Below are positions 36,769 to 44,030 of a DNA stretch of 64,000 nt, in pieces; the stretch's first letter is position 1, and every line of letters starts with the position of its first letter. The DNA comes from Rhizobium sp. BG4 (lineage in GTDB: Bacteria; Pseudomonadota; Alphaproteobacteria; Rhizobiales; Rhizobiaceae): NCBI RefSeq assembly GCF_016864575.1, contig NZ_CP044125.1:2834001-2898000 (forward strand). The letters run 5' to 3'. Position numbers and translations under genes: made by a program. Under the pieces are notes generated by a model. It was not told the DNA's origin. It saw nothing but the letters and a program-made list of their open reading frames with translations, and searched no databases.

Positions 36769-38082
36769 TTACTCCGCGGCCTGTCTCGCCATCGGGTTGT
36801 TCGGATGGGTCGTCCAGTTGGCGTAGGTGCTTTCGACGACCTTGCCGGTGCGTTCGTCCAGCGCGCCTGCCGGCAGGCCTTCCATGGTGATGCAGTTCTC
36901 GACCGGGCAGACGTTGACGCAGAGGTTGCAGCCGACGCACTCGTCTTCCATGACTTCGAAGTGGCGGACGCCGTCGACGAAGTTGGTGATCGCCTGGTGC
37001 GAGGTGTCCTCGCAGGCGATGTGACAGCGGCCGCACTTGATGCAGGCGTCCTGGTCGATCTTGGCCTTGGCGATGTAGTTGAGGTTCAGGTACTGCCAGT
37101 CGGAGACATTCGGCACGGCGCGGCCGGTGATGTCGTCGAGGGTGCGGTGGCCCTTTTCGTCCATCCAGGCCGCGAGGCCGGAGATCATCTCGTCGACGAT
37201 CTTGAAGCCGTAGGTCATCGCCGCGGTGCAGACCTGCACGTTGCCGGCGCCAAGCACCAGGAACTCGGCCGCATCGCGCCATGTCGTGACGCCGCCGATG
37301 CCGGAGATCGGCAGGCCCGACGTCTCAGGATCGCGGGCGATCTCGGCTACCATGTTGAGCGCGATCGGCTTGACGGCCGGGCCGCAATAGCCGCCGTGGC
37401 TGCCGCGCCCGTCGATCGACGGTTCCGGCGAGAAGGTGTCGAGATTGACCGAGGTAATCGAGTTGATCGTGTTGATCAGCGACACGGCGTCCGTGCCGCC
37501 TTGCTTGGCAGCGCGGGCAGGGCGGCGGATGTCGGTGATGTTGGGCGTCAGCTTGGTGATGACGGGCATGCGCGTGTACTGCTTGCACCAGCGCACGACC
37601 ATCTCGATATATTCCGGCACCTGACCGACCGCAGCACCCATGCCGCGCTCGGACATGCCGTGCGGACAGCCGAAGTTCAGTTCGATGCCGTCGGCGCCGG
37701 TTTCTTCCACCAGCGGCAGGATCGCCTTCCAGCTCTCCTCCTCGCAGGGCACCATGATCGAGGCGATCAGGGCGCGGTCCGGCCAGTTCATCTTCACCTG
37801 CTTCATTTCCCGCAGGTTGGTCTGCAGGTCGCGGTCGGTGATCAGCTCGATATTGTTCAAACCGAGCAGGCGGCGGTCGGCGCCCCAGATCGCGCCATAG
37901 CGCGGGCCGTTGACATTGACGACGGGCGGGCCTTCCTCGCCGAGCGTCTTCCAGACCACGCCGCCCCAGCCCGCCTTGAAGGCGCGCTCGACGTTATAGG
38001 CCTTGTCGGTCGGCGGCGCGGAGGCGAGCCAGAACGGGTTCGGGGATTTGATGCCGACGAAATTATTGCGGAGATCAGCCAT
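36769..38082 (-). CDS. preA: PreA, NAD-dependent dihydropyrimidine dehydrogenase catalytic subunit
   Basis: 437 residues. Reduces uracil and thymine to their 5,6-dihydro forms with FMN in a TIM barrel (ASAPPTDKAYNVERAF, ELNFGCPHGMSERGMGAAVG with the catalytic Cys region, ISGIGGVTTWRDA for FMN phosphate). The C-terminus has two 4Fe-4S cluster motifs: CIKCGRCHIACED and CVGCNLCVNVCPVENC. preT lies 15 bases upstream on the same strand. First step of the reductive pyrimidine pathway completed by the hydrolases at 24-27 kb. Confidence 0.95.
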   Translation of the reverse strand: MADLRNNFVGIKSPNPFWLASAPPTDKAYNVERAFKAGWGGVVWKTLGEEGPPVVNVNGPRYGAIWGADRRLLGLNNIELITDRDLQTNLREMKQVKMNWPDRALIASIMVPCEEESWKAILPLVEETGADGIELNFGCPHGMSERGMGAAVGQVPEYIEMVVRWCKQYTRMPVITKLTPNITDIRRPARAAKQGGTDAVSLINTINSITSVNLDTFSPEPSIDGRGSHGGYCGPAVKPIALNMVAEIARDPETSGLPISGIGGVTTWRDAAEFLVLGAGNVQVCTAAMTYGFKIVDEMISGLAAWMDEKGHRTLDDITGRAVPNVSDWQYLNLNYIAKAKIDQDACIKCGRCHIACEDTSHQAITNFVDGVRHFEVMEDECVGCNLCVNVCPVENCITMEGLPAGALDERTGKVVESTYANWTTHPNNPMARQAAE

Positions 38083-38097
38083 TGTTCATGCTCCCCT

Positions 38098-39459
38098 TCA
38101 GGCGACGGCGCCGGCCGGCTGCAACCCTGCAGCAAGCACGCGGTTGATGGATTCGGCGGCATCGCGGCCTTGCGCGACAGCCGAAACGGTGAGGTCGTCA
38201 CCGCCGAGCACGCAGTCGCCGCCCGCCCAGACGCCCTCGATCGAGGTGCGGCCTTCGCCATCGATGGCGATGCGGCCGCCTTCGGTGCGCAGCGCGCCGA
38301 GGCCTGAGGCCTCGAAGGTCTGGCCGATCGCCTTGAAGATCTGGTCGGCGGCGATCACGCCGGTTTCGCCCGTCGTCACCAGCCGTCCTTCGGCAAGCGC
38401 GGTATATTCGACTTCGATACCGGCGACGGCGCCATTCTTGGCGACGATCGATTTCGGCGCCAGCCAGTGGCGGATGATGACGCCCTTGGAAGCCGCGAGA
38501 TCCTGTTCGAACTCGGAGGCGTTCATGTGCTCCTTGCCGCGGCGGTAGCAGATCGTCACCTCCTCGGCGCCGAGCAGCTTGGCCTGCACGGCAGCGTCGA
38601 TCGCCGTCATGCCGCCGCCGAGAACGACGACGCGGCGGCCGATCGCGACCGTGCCCTTGTCGCCGGATTGGCGCAGCTTGGCGATGAAATCGACGGCGTC
38701 CTCGACGCCGGGCAGGCTTTCGCCATCGACCTTCAGGGCGTTGACACCAGCAAGACCGATGCCGAGGAAGACGGCGTCATATTGCGCCTGGAGGTCCGAC
38801 AGCGAGAAGTCGCGGCCGAGCAGCTGGCCGTTCTTCACCTCGATGCCGCCGATCGACAGGACGTAATCGACTTCCTTCTGGGCGAAGTCGTCGACCGACT
38901 TGTAGGTGGCGATACCATACTCGTTGAGGCCGCCGGATTTCGGCTTGGCGTCGTAGATCACGACGTCATGGCCCTTGACCGCCAGGCGGTGGGCGGCGGC
39001 GAGCCCGGCAGGACCGGCGCCGATGACGGCGATCTTCTTACCCGAGGAAGCGGCGCGGCTATAGAACTGCTTGCCTGCGTTCATCGCGGCGTCGGTCGCA
39101 TAGCGCTGCAGACGGCCGATCTCCACGGGCTTTTCCTCTGCCGTGTTGCGCACGCAGGCCTGTTCGCAGAGCTCTTCGGTGGGACAGACGCGGGCGCACA
39201 TGCCGCCCAGGATATTCTGGTCGAAGATCGTCTTGGCTGAACCGATCGGATTGCCGGTCGAGATCTGGCGGATGAACAGCGGAATGTCGATGGAGGTGGG
39301 ACAGGCCGTCATGCACGGCGCGTCGTAGCAGAAATAACAGCGGTCGGAAGCGACCAGCGCCTCATGTTTGTCGAGGCGCGGATGCAGATCGGAAAAGTTG
39401 TCGTCATACTCGGCGGGCGAAAGCCGGCCAGCATGAATCCCAGTTTCCAGTCGTTCCAT
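38098..39459 (-). CDS. preT: PreT, dihydropyrimidine dehydrogenase NADH-oxidising subunit
   Basis: 453 residues, GltD-like flavoprotein. Fe-S ligands lie in CYFCYDAPCMTACP and GGMCARVCPTEELCEQACV. FAD binding is KIAVIGAGPAGLAAAHRLAV and NAD binding VVVLGGGMTAIDAAVQAKLL. It transfers electrons from NADH to PreA. It starts the preTA operon, with a RutR-like box (39520-39535) about 60 bases upstream and a second half-site GGTAAAC at 39477. Confidence 0.95.
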   Translation of the reverse strand: MERLETGIHAGRLSPAEYDDNFSDLHPRLDKHEALVASDRCYFCYDAPCMTACPTSIDIPLFIRQISTGNPIGSAKTIFDQNILGGMCARVCPTEELCEQACVRNTAEEKPVEIGRLQRYATDAAMNAGKQFYSRAASSGKKIAVIGAGPAGLAAAHRLAVKGHDVVIYDAKPKSGGLNEYGIATYKSVDDFAQKEVDYVLSIGGIEVKNGQLLGRDFSLSDLQAQYDAVFLGIGLAGVNALKVDGESLPGVEDAVDFIAKLRQSGDKGTVAIGRRVVVLGGGMTAIDAAVQAKLLGAEEVTICYRRGKEHMNASEFEQDLAASKGVIIRHWLAPKSIVAKNGAVAGIEVEYTALAEGRLVTTGETGVIAADQIFKAIGQTFEASGLGALRTEGGRIAIDGEGRTSIEGVWAGGDCVLGGDDLTVSAVAQGRDAAESINRVLAAGLQPAGAVA

Positions 39460-39519
39460 TGAAGTTCCCTCATTATTGGTAAACGGCTAGTGAGGGAAAG
39501 CGTAACTCAGGTCTAAAAA

Positions 39520-39535
39520 TTTATCAAACGGTAAA
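39520..39535. promoter_or_regulatory. RutR-like box upstream of preTA
   Basis: TTTATCAAACGGTAAA shares the GGTAAA half-site with the box at 27583 and agrees with 10 of 14 defined positions of the E. coli RutR consensus. It lies 61 bases before the preT start codon. Confidence 0.5.
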
Positions 39536-39679
39536 ATTTTGAGTGCTTATAGAGGTTATGCCACTGATTTTACATACCTATTCTCATCGGGATTTTGGCT
39601 GCGGCATCAGGGATTTCGCGGGGGTTTCACAGGCTCGACAAAAAAGATTCACAAAAGTCCACTTTTTTTCCGGACGGGT

Positions 39680-39704
39680 GGAACCAAAGGTTAACGCGCC
39701 CGTT
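39680..39704 (+). promoter_or_regulatory. EcfG-type promoter of the putative sRNA
   Basis: GGAAC at 39680-39684, a 16-base spacer, CGTT at 39701-39704. This is the alphaproteobacterial general-stress sigma consensus. The predicted start is near 39711. Confidence 0.8.
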
Positions 39705-39710
39705 ATTGGG

Positions 39711-39836
39711 GTATCCTGATGATGATCGCATCGACCCAACATGCGCGCCCCCAACCCATCATCCGGATCTACTCACGGTCCCCTCCCGGTGAGTGAAAAC
39801 AGCCAGTGCGCCGCCCTCGCACTGGCTGTTTTATTT
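39711..39836 (+). ncRNA. Putative EcfG-controlled small RNA (GsrN-like)
   Basis: A free-standing unit of about 125 nt begins after the EcfG-type promoter and ends in a textbook terminator. GATGATG (39718-39724) pairs with CATCATC (39757-39763), exposing a C-rich loop with CCCCC at 39748. A second hairpin CTCAC/GTGAG (39772-39793) exposes CCCCTCCC, an anti-Shine-Dalgarno sequence. The terminator hairpin follows. C-rich loops that pair with ribosome-binding sites, together with sigma-T control, define GsrN of Caulobacter. Homology is not shown; the architecture and the position beside the stress locus are the evidence. Short ORFs across it lack ribosome-binding sites. Confidence 0.65.
39797..39836 (+). 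terminator. Intrinsic terminator of the putative sRNA
   Basis: Stem AAAACAGCCAGTGCG/CGCACTGGCTGTTTT around CCGCCCT, then TTATTTT. It can also act on the minus strand for the HWE kinase region, but it lies downstream of that gene's end. Confidence 0.9.
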
Positions 39837-39875
39837 TGTCCACACCAGTGCCGTCTTGGGGAGTAGAGCGCCCGG

Positions 39876-40892
39876 TCAGGCGCGCTTCAGGATTTCGAAT
39901 TCGGTCTCGGGGATCAGCAATGTATATTCGATGCGGCCGGGTGTCAGCTTGAGCACTGCCTTGCCGTTCATCGATGAGGGCACGACGCGCTCGAGCACGG
40001 TCTTGCCGAAGCTGTTTTCGCTGAATTCGTGAACTTCCGTCCTGTTCGGCAGGGCCTCCGCCCAGGTCACTTCGATTGCCTTCCTGCCGTTGAGTTCAGC
40101 TTCGCGGCAGTTGAGCGTGATCGAGGCCGCACCGCCGGCAATGGCGCCGAAGGAGGCGGAGTTGACGATCAGTTCGTGCAGCGCCAGGCCGAGATGGACG
40201 GCGGCATTGGGTGTCATATGGGCGTTGATGCCGAAGATCGGCATGGTGCCGGCGGTCTCCGGCCAGTAGGGGGCGAACTGCTTTTCGGCGAGCTCGAAGA
40301 GATAGGCGCCGCGCCAGCTGGAATCGGTGATCAGGTCCTGCGAATTGGAGAGCGACTGCAGGCGGCCGCGGAATTTCACCAGGAAACCATCGAGCGACAG
40401 CGTGTTGCGCGCCGTCTGCGTGGCAATGCCCTGGATGATGGCGAGCAGGTTTTTCGAGCGGTGCGAGAGTTCGCGCAGCAGCGACTTCAGCACCTTTTCG
40501 CGGTGACGGGTCTCGGTGACTTCGGAGAGGACCGAGAGAATGCCGTAAGTGCCGCCTTCGGCGACGCGCTGGACCTTGAGCTCGTAGCTGCGCATCTCGC
40601 CGTCGACATTGACCTCGACTTCGGCCGTCGTCGGCGCGCCGCCTTCGAGAACCTTAAGCTTCAGGGCGTGGAGATATTCGCCGTAAGCCAGGCCGAAGAG
40701 GTCGGCATCGGTCGCGCCGGGTCTGAAGAGATGCTGGAAATGAGCGGGCAGGTTCTCGGCGTAAGCGATTGCGAGCTGGGAGTCCTGAAAGAGAATCGAA
40801 ATTCCGGCACTGCGAAGCGCCCGTTCCATCATCACGGCTTTGCCATCCATATGGGAGGCATTGCCGATTAATGGTTTCATCGTAGTCACCAA
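39876..40892 (-). CDS. HWE-family sensor histidine kinase (general stress locus)
   Basis: 338 residues, soluble. A PAS-like sensor (ALRSAGISILFQDSQLAIAY, EVEVNVDGEMRSYELKVQRV) is followed by an HWE kinase with the phosphoacceptor His in LLRELSHRSKNLLAIIQGIA, an N-box HLGLALHELIVNSASFGA and a weak G-box near the C-terminus. No membrane segment. Position next to phyR, and an EcfG-type promoter upstream (41022-41046), make it the likely kinase or phosphatase for PhyR. HWE/HisKA2 kinases are the known partners of PhyR in alphaproteobacteria. Alternative internal ATG codons exist (e.g. MKPLIGNA). Confidence 0.88.
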   Translation of the reverse strand: MVTTMKPLIGNASHMDGKAVMMERALRSAGISILFQDSQLAIAYAENLPAHFQHLFRPGATDADLFGLAYGEYLHALKLKVLEGGAPTTAEVEVNVDGEMRSYELKVQRVAEGGTYGILSVLSEVTETRHREKVLKSLLRELSHRSKNLLAIIQGIATQTARNTLSLDGFLVKFRGRLQSLSNSQDLITDSSWRGAYLFELAEKQFAPYWPETAGTMPIFGINAHMTPNAAVHLGLALHELIVNSASFGAIAGGAASITLNCREAELNGRKAIEVTWAEALPNRTEVHEFSENSFGKTVLERVVPSSMNGKAVLKLTPGRIEYTLLIPETEFEILKRA

Positions 40893-41021
40893 GCCGCCTT
40901 TCCTTATCCGTCTGGTGCAGCTGGAAAGAGGTTGCCAATTCAGCCGGTCCGTCCGCCGGTCAGTTTATGACCAAGCGTTGCAGAAACAGTTAAAGCTCCC
41001 GAAGCGCGCCAGTCAGGCTGG

Positions 41022-41046
41022 AACGCTTCGGCTTTTGCTTTGTTCC
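41022..41046 (-). promoter_or_regulatory. EcfG-type promoter of the HWE kinase gene
   Basis: On the minus strand GGAAC (41046-41042), 16 bases, CGTT (41025-41022). It lies in the phyR-kinase spacer, about 130 bases before the kinase start codon, so the kinase can be induced apart from phyR. Confidence 0.75.
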
Positions 41047-41065
41047 GTTATCCGGAAAACCCTTT

Positions 41066-41860
41066 TCAGGCGGCAACCTTGGTCGATTCATTGAAGAACA
41101 GCGCCTGGCTGATCAATGCCTTGACCATGTCGGGATTGAAGGGCTTCGTAACAAGGAACGTCGGTTCCGGACGTTCGCCGGTCAGCAGACGTTCGGGGAA
41201 GGCGGTGATGAAGATCACCGGTACGCTTGAGGTCTTCAGAATGTCGTTGACCGCATCGATGCCCGAGCTGCCATCGGCAAGCTGGATGTCGGCAAGAACC
41301 ATGCTCGGCTTGGTCTTGTTGTAGAGCGCGACGGCTTCCGTGTGGGTGCGGGCGATGCCAGTGACCTTGTGGCCAAGGCTTTCGACCATCTGCTCGATAT
41401 CCATGGCGATCAGCGGTTCGTCTTCGATGATCATGATGTCGGTCGCGACCTGGCGGGAGATTTCCTGCGAGGCGGTGTCGAGCAGGCTCATGACTTCCTT
41501 TTCCTCGACATCGAGGATCAGGGCGATTTCGCCGACGCGGAAGTTCTCGACGGATGCGAGGATGAAGGCCTGGCGTGCCGCCGGCGAAACCTTGGCGAGG
41601 TTCACTGTCGCGCGCTGTTCCCATGCATAAGGCGAGGCCGGCTCGGGAATCTGGACTGCGGTGGAACCAAAAAGTTCGGTGAACAGTTTGTAGAGTGCGA
41701 CGCGGTCGTTAGCGGTATCCGGGAAAATGGATATGTCGGCGATGATCGCTTCAAGCACTGCGGCAACATATGCATCGCCAGATGTCTGAGTGCCGGTGAG
41801 AGCGCGGGAATAGCGACGCAGATAAGGAAGGTGCGGCGCAATTCGAGTTGAAAGTGTCAT
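41066..41860 (-). CDS. phyR: PhyR, general stress response anti-anti-sigma regulator
   Basis: 264 residues. The N-terminal ~130 residues mimic an ECF sigma factor (sigma2-like then AARQAFILASVENFRVGEIA, a sigma4-like region). The C-terminal receiver has acidic pocket EDEPLIAMD, phosphoacceptor Asp191 (VLADIQLADG), Thr/Lys switch residues and the PhyR loop FPERLLTGERPEP. When phosphorylated it binds NepR and frees EcfG. It is divergent from nepR-ecfG, and an exact EcfG-type promoter (41907-41931) drives it, a positive feedback loop. Confidence 0.97.
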   Translation of the reverse strand: MTLSTRIAPHLPYLRRYSRALTGTQTSGDAYVAAVLEAIIADISIFPDTANDRVALYKLFTELFGSTAVQIPEPASPYAWEQRATVNLAKVSPAARQAFILASVENFRVGEIALILDVEEKEVMSLLDTASQEISRQVATDIMIIEDEPLIAMDIEQMVESLGHKVTGIARTHTEAVALYNKTKPSMVLADIQLADGSSGIDAVNDILKTSSVPVIFITAFPERLLTGERPEPTFLVTKPFNPDMVKALISQALFFNESTKVAA

Positions 41861-41906
41861 TAATAACTCCCGTCTATAGGCCGGTAACTGGCTCTAATGG
41901 GTCAGA

Positions 41907-41931
41907 AACGTGAGACTATTAAAAAAGTTCC
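41907..41931 (-). promoter_or_regulatory. EcfG-type promoter of phyR
   Basis: On the minus strand GGAAC (41931-41927), 16 bases, CGTT (41910-41907), about 40 bases before the likely phyR leader end. The -35 is one arm of an inverted repeat AAAAAAGTTCCG/CGGAACTTTTTT at 41921-41951 (7-base spacer), which puts a second GGAAC on the plus strand. Confidence 0.85.
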
Positions 41932-41940
41932 GGACAGTGC

Positions 41941-41965
41941 GGAACTTTTTTCAGGCGCCCGCATT
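41941..41965 (+). promoter_or_regulatory. Possible EcfG-type promoter of nepR-ecfG
   Basis: GGAAC at 41941-41945, 16 bases, then CATT (one mismatch to CGTT). It is the mirror of the phyR promoter. The start codon of nepR is about 160 bases further on, so a longer leader is implied. Confidence 0.5.
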
Positions 41966-42123
41966 ATCCTTGCCGACGAATAAGGGCATGCCGGTTTGAA
42001 GAATGTCATCTGCAGCGTTGCGGCATCAACTGTCCCCGGGACGGTCGGTGCTTTCCGTGTCTGCACCAAGACCTCGGGCGGCCCCTCACAACAGAGAGAC
42101 AACAGACGAGAAGTGACGAGTTA

Positions 42124-42330
42124 ATGACAACACAGCAGAACGAAGAGAGAGATCAACAACGGCTGGATGTGCGGGCGGGCGACATACTCGATCCCAACAA
42201 CCAGATCGGCGTCAAATTGCGGTCGCTTTACGCTGCCGTCCAGGACGAAGCGATCCCGGACCGTTTTCTCGATCTGCTCGAAAAGCTCGACCAGGCCGAG
42301 ATGATGGCTTCGGCCAAGATGGCGGAATAA
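42124..42330 (+). CDS. nepR: NepR, anti-sigma factor of the general stress response
   Basis: 68 residues. The NepR core helix pair is visible: QIGVKLRSLYAAVQDEAIPD followed by RFLDLLEKLDQAE. The N-terminus is short, polar and presumably disordered. NepR holds EcfG until phosphorylated PhyR sequesters it. Nine bases separate it from ecfG, so both are made in step. Confidence 0.95.
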   Translation: MTTQQNEERDQQRLDVRAGDILDPNNQIGVKLRSLYAAVQDEAIPDRFLDLLEKLDQAEMMASAKMAE

Positions 42331-42339
42331 GGTGAGCCT

Positions 42340-42894
42340 ATGGAACAAGCGCAACCAAGCTTCAAGCGCGAACTCCTGGCAGCTCTGCCGAGCCTTCGCG
42401 CATTCGCAATCTCGCTGATCGGCCGCCACGACCGCGCGGACGATCTCGTGCAAGACACCATCATGAAGGCATGGGCCAAGCAGGACCATTTCGAGATGGG
42501 AACCAACATGAAGGCCTGGCTCTTCACCATCCTGCGCAACGAGCTTTACAGCCAGATGCGCAAGAGCGGCCGCGAAATCCAGGACAGCGACGGCCTGTTC
42601 ACGGAATCCATGGCGATGCACCCGTCGCAATACGGCGCGCTCGACCTGCAGGATTTCAAGAAGGCTCTCGAGCAGCTGCCGCCGGATCAGCGTGAAGCGA
42701 TCATCCTGGTCGGTGCATCGGGCTTCTCCTACGAAGAGGCCGCCGAAATCTGCGAATGCGCCGTCGGCACGATCAAGAGCCGCGTCAACCGCGCCCGCCA
42801 GCGCCTGCAGGAACTGCTGCAGATCTCCGGCGAGGCCGATTTCGGCCCGGACGCGACATCCGCACCGCTGACATCGAAGGCATTCGCCTTCTAA
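42340..42894 (+). CDS. ecfG: EcfG-type ECF sigma factor (general stress)
   Basis: 184 residues. Sigma region 2: IGRHDRADDLVQDTIMKAWA and GTNMKAWLFTILRNELYSQM. Region 4: LEQLPPDQREAIILVGASGF, SYEEAAEICECAVGTIKSRV, NRARQRLQELL. Synteny with nepR and phyR identifies it as the EcfG/RpoE2 type. It should recognise the GGAAC-N16-CGTT promoters found at five places in this window. Terminator at 42916. Confidence 0.96.
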   Translation: MEQAQPSFKRELLAALPSLRAFAISLIGRHDRADDLVQDTIMKAWAKQDHFEMGTNMKAWLFTILRNELYSQMRKSGREIQDSDGLFTESMAMHPSQYGALDLQDFKKALEQLPPDQREAIILVGASGFSYEEAAEICECAVGTIKSRVNRARQRLQELLQISGEADFGPDATSAPLTSKAFAF

Positions 42895-42915
42895 ACCAAG
42901 GGATACTTGGGAGGA

Positions 42916-42952
42916 AAAAGCCGGCTGCCCCTCGTGGGCGCCGGCTTTTTTG
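42916..42952 (+). terminator. Terminator after ecfG
   Basis: Stem AAAGCCGGC/GCCGGCTTT with inner GCCC/GGGC pairing, then TTTTTTG. Confidence 0.9.
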
Positions 42953-42987
42953 TTTGTGGGGGAGTTTTCTGGGGGCGGTGGGCGAGG

Positions 42988-43109
42988 CCCCCTCATCCGG
43001 CTGCCGCCACCTTCTCCCCGAGGGGAGAAGGGACAATGCCGCGCCGCCTCGATCCCTTCTCCCCGGGGGAGAAGGCGGCCCGCTAGGGCCGGATGAGGGG
43101 GCTCCGGGC
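42988..43109. repeat. Palindromic intergenic repeat, family B, intact copy
   Basis: Left arm CCCCCTCATCCGGCTGCCGC... with hairpin CCTTCTCCCC/GGGGAGAAGG; right arm with hairpin CCTTCTCCCC/GGGGAGAAGG, then GGGCCGGATGAGGGGG. The outer arms are inverted (CCCCCTCATCCGGC versus GCCGGATGAGGGGG). The same unit flanks the IS110 element at 52557-53900. Confidence 0.85.
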
Positions 43110-43126
43110 GCTGACGGTCAGCTATA

Positions 43127-43525
43127 TTAGTCCCGCTTGGAGCCAACCAGGGTGGAGGCAACCAGTGCAGCCAGTACGCCCGCGGTCAACAGCGGCTGCG
43201 AGCGAAGAAGGCCGATGCCGGCCGCTGCTGCGGATTCAAGCGCCAGCCGGCGCTCTTCAACGCGGCGCTTCTCCTGCGCATTGAGGATCGCCATGACGAT
43301 AAGCGCGATGACGGCAATGAGCACTGCGCAGGCGGCGAGGAAGAGGGCGGCGCCGACCGGGCCGTAGATGCCCGCAAGCCAGATGGCACCCGCGGTCACC
43401 GCCAGCGCATAGGCGGTCAGCAGGAAAAGCGCGGCGATCGCAATGAAAATACCGTTGCGCTTGGTTCGCGCAACGGTACGGTGAACGCTGTTTCCCACCA
43501 GCATGCTGAGGATCGGGAAGAGCAT
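43127..43525 (-). CDS. Holin-X-like (superfamily III) membrane protein
   Basis: 132 residues from ATG 43525, which has AGGAGGCTCG upstream. Two long hydrophobic segments (GIFIAIAALFLLTAYALAV and FLAACAVLIAVIALIVMAIL) lie back to back, then an amphipathic charged helix and a final weak hydrophobic stretch. Matches the actinobacterial holin-X group often paired with YqjD/DUF883-like genes in alphaproteobacteria. It follows its partner by eight bases. A role in stress envelope adaptation is inferred from the EcfG promoter; lysis is not implied. Confidence 0.78.
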   Translation of the reverse strand: MLFPILSMLVGNSVHRTVARTKRNGIFIAIAALFLLTAYALAVTAGAIWLAGIYGPVGAALFLAACAVLIAVIALIVMAILNAQEKRRVEERRLALESAAAAGIGLLRSQPLLTAGVLAALVASTLVGSKRD

Positions 43526-43533
43526 CGAGCCTC

Positions 43534-43884
43534 CTAGCGGCGGGCGAGGAGGGCGAGCACGAGGCCGAAGGCGGCGGCCGCGCCGATCGTGGCGACCGGA
43601 TGCTTGCGCACGGTGTCGCGGACTTCGCTGGCGCCGCGCAGATAGCCATCCTGCAGGTCGCGCAGCAGATCTTCGCTGCGGCCGACGAGCTCGTCGTAAC
43701 CGGCAGATGCCTGATAGCGGATCTTGTCCGACTGGCGGCGGGAATTCTTGGCGGCGATCTTGGTCAGCGCCTCGATCTCGTCGCGCAGATGCTCGATCTG
43801 GTCTTCGATCGTGCTTTCGATGCTGTGGAGCGTGCCGTTGCCCTTGCGGGAGCCGCGAACGGACTGGAGGATGGATGAAGCCAT
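43534..43884 (-). CDS. YqjD/ElaB/DUF883-like tail-anchored stress protein
   Basis: 116 residues. A helical, charged body (IESTIEDQIEHLRDEIEALT, QDGYLRGASEVRDTVRKHP) ends in one C-terminal membrane segment (VATIGAAAAFGLVLALLARR). The layout is that of YqjD-type proteins, which are membrane-anchored and, in E. coli, ribosome-associated and stationary-phase induced. GGAGAAAAATC precedes the ATG. An exact EcfG-type promoter lies about 110 bases upstream, which fits induction under stress. Direct homology was not tested. Confidence 0.78.
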   Translation of the reverse strand: MASSILQSVRGSRKGNGTLHSIESTIEDQIEHLRDEIEALTKIAAKNSRRQSDKIRYQASAGYDELVGRSEDLLRDLQDGYLRGASEVRDTVRKHPVATIGAAAAFGLVLALLARR

Positions 43885-43995
43885 GATTTTTCTCCATGCT
43901 TTTGGGCGAACGGAAGCGCCGCCTGTTTAAACGCAGGTCAAGACCATTGCTGTTGGGAGAGTGCCCCGGCCATGACCCAAATCATCGACACGGAG

Positions 43996-44020
43996 AACGC
44001 GAATGGCGCGGAAAGGTTCC
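43996..44020 (-). promoter_or_regulatory. EcfG-type promoter of the YqjD-like/holin-X pair
   Basis: On the minus strand GGAAC (44020-44016), 16 bases, CGTT (43999-43996). It sits just downstream of the hmuV stop and should start transcription near 43989. Confidence 0.8.
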
Positions 44021-44030
44021 CTGCAGGAGC

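Noticed and set aside
39595..39792. 65-codon frame over the start of the putative sRNA
   Set aside because: No ribosome-binding site, unlike neighbours in composition, and it crosses the EcfG promoter; an RNA gene fits better.
41000..41034. Hairpin CCGAAGCG/CGCTTCGG followed by TTTTG on the plus strand, taken at first as a terminator
   Set aside because: No plus-strand gene ends here and the minus-strand side lacks a T-tract; part of it is the EcfG promoter of the kinase.
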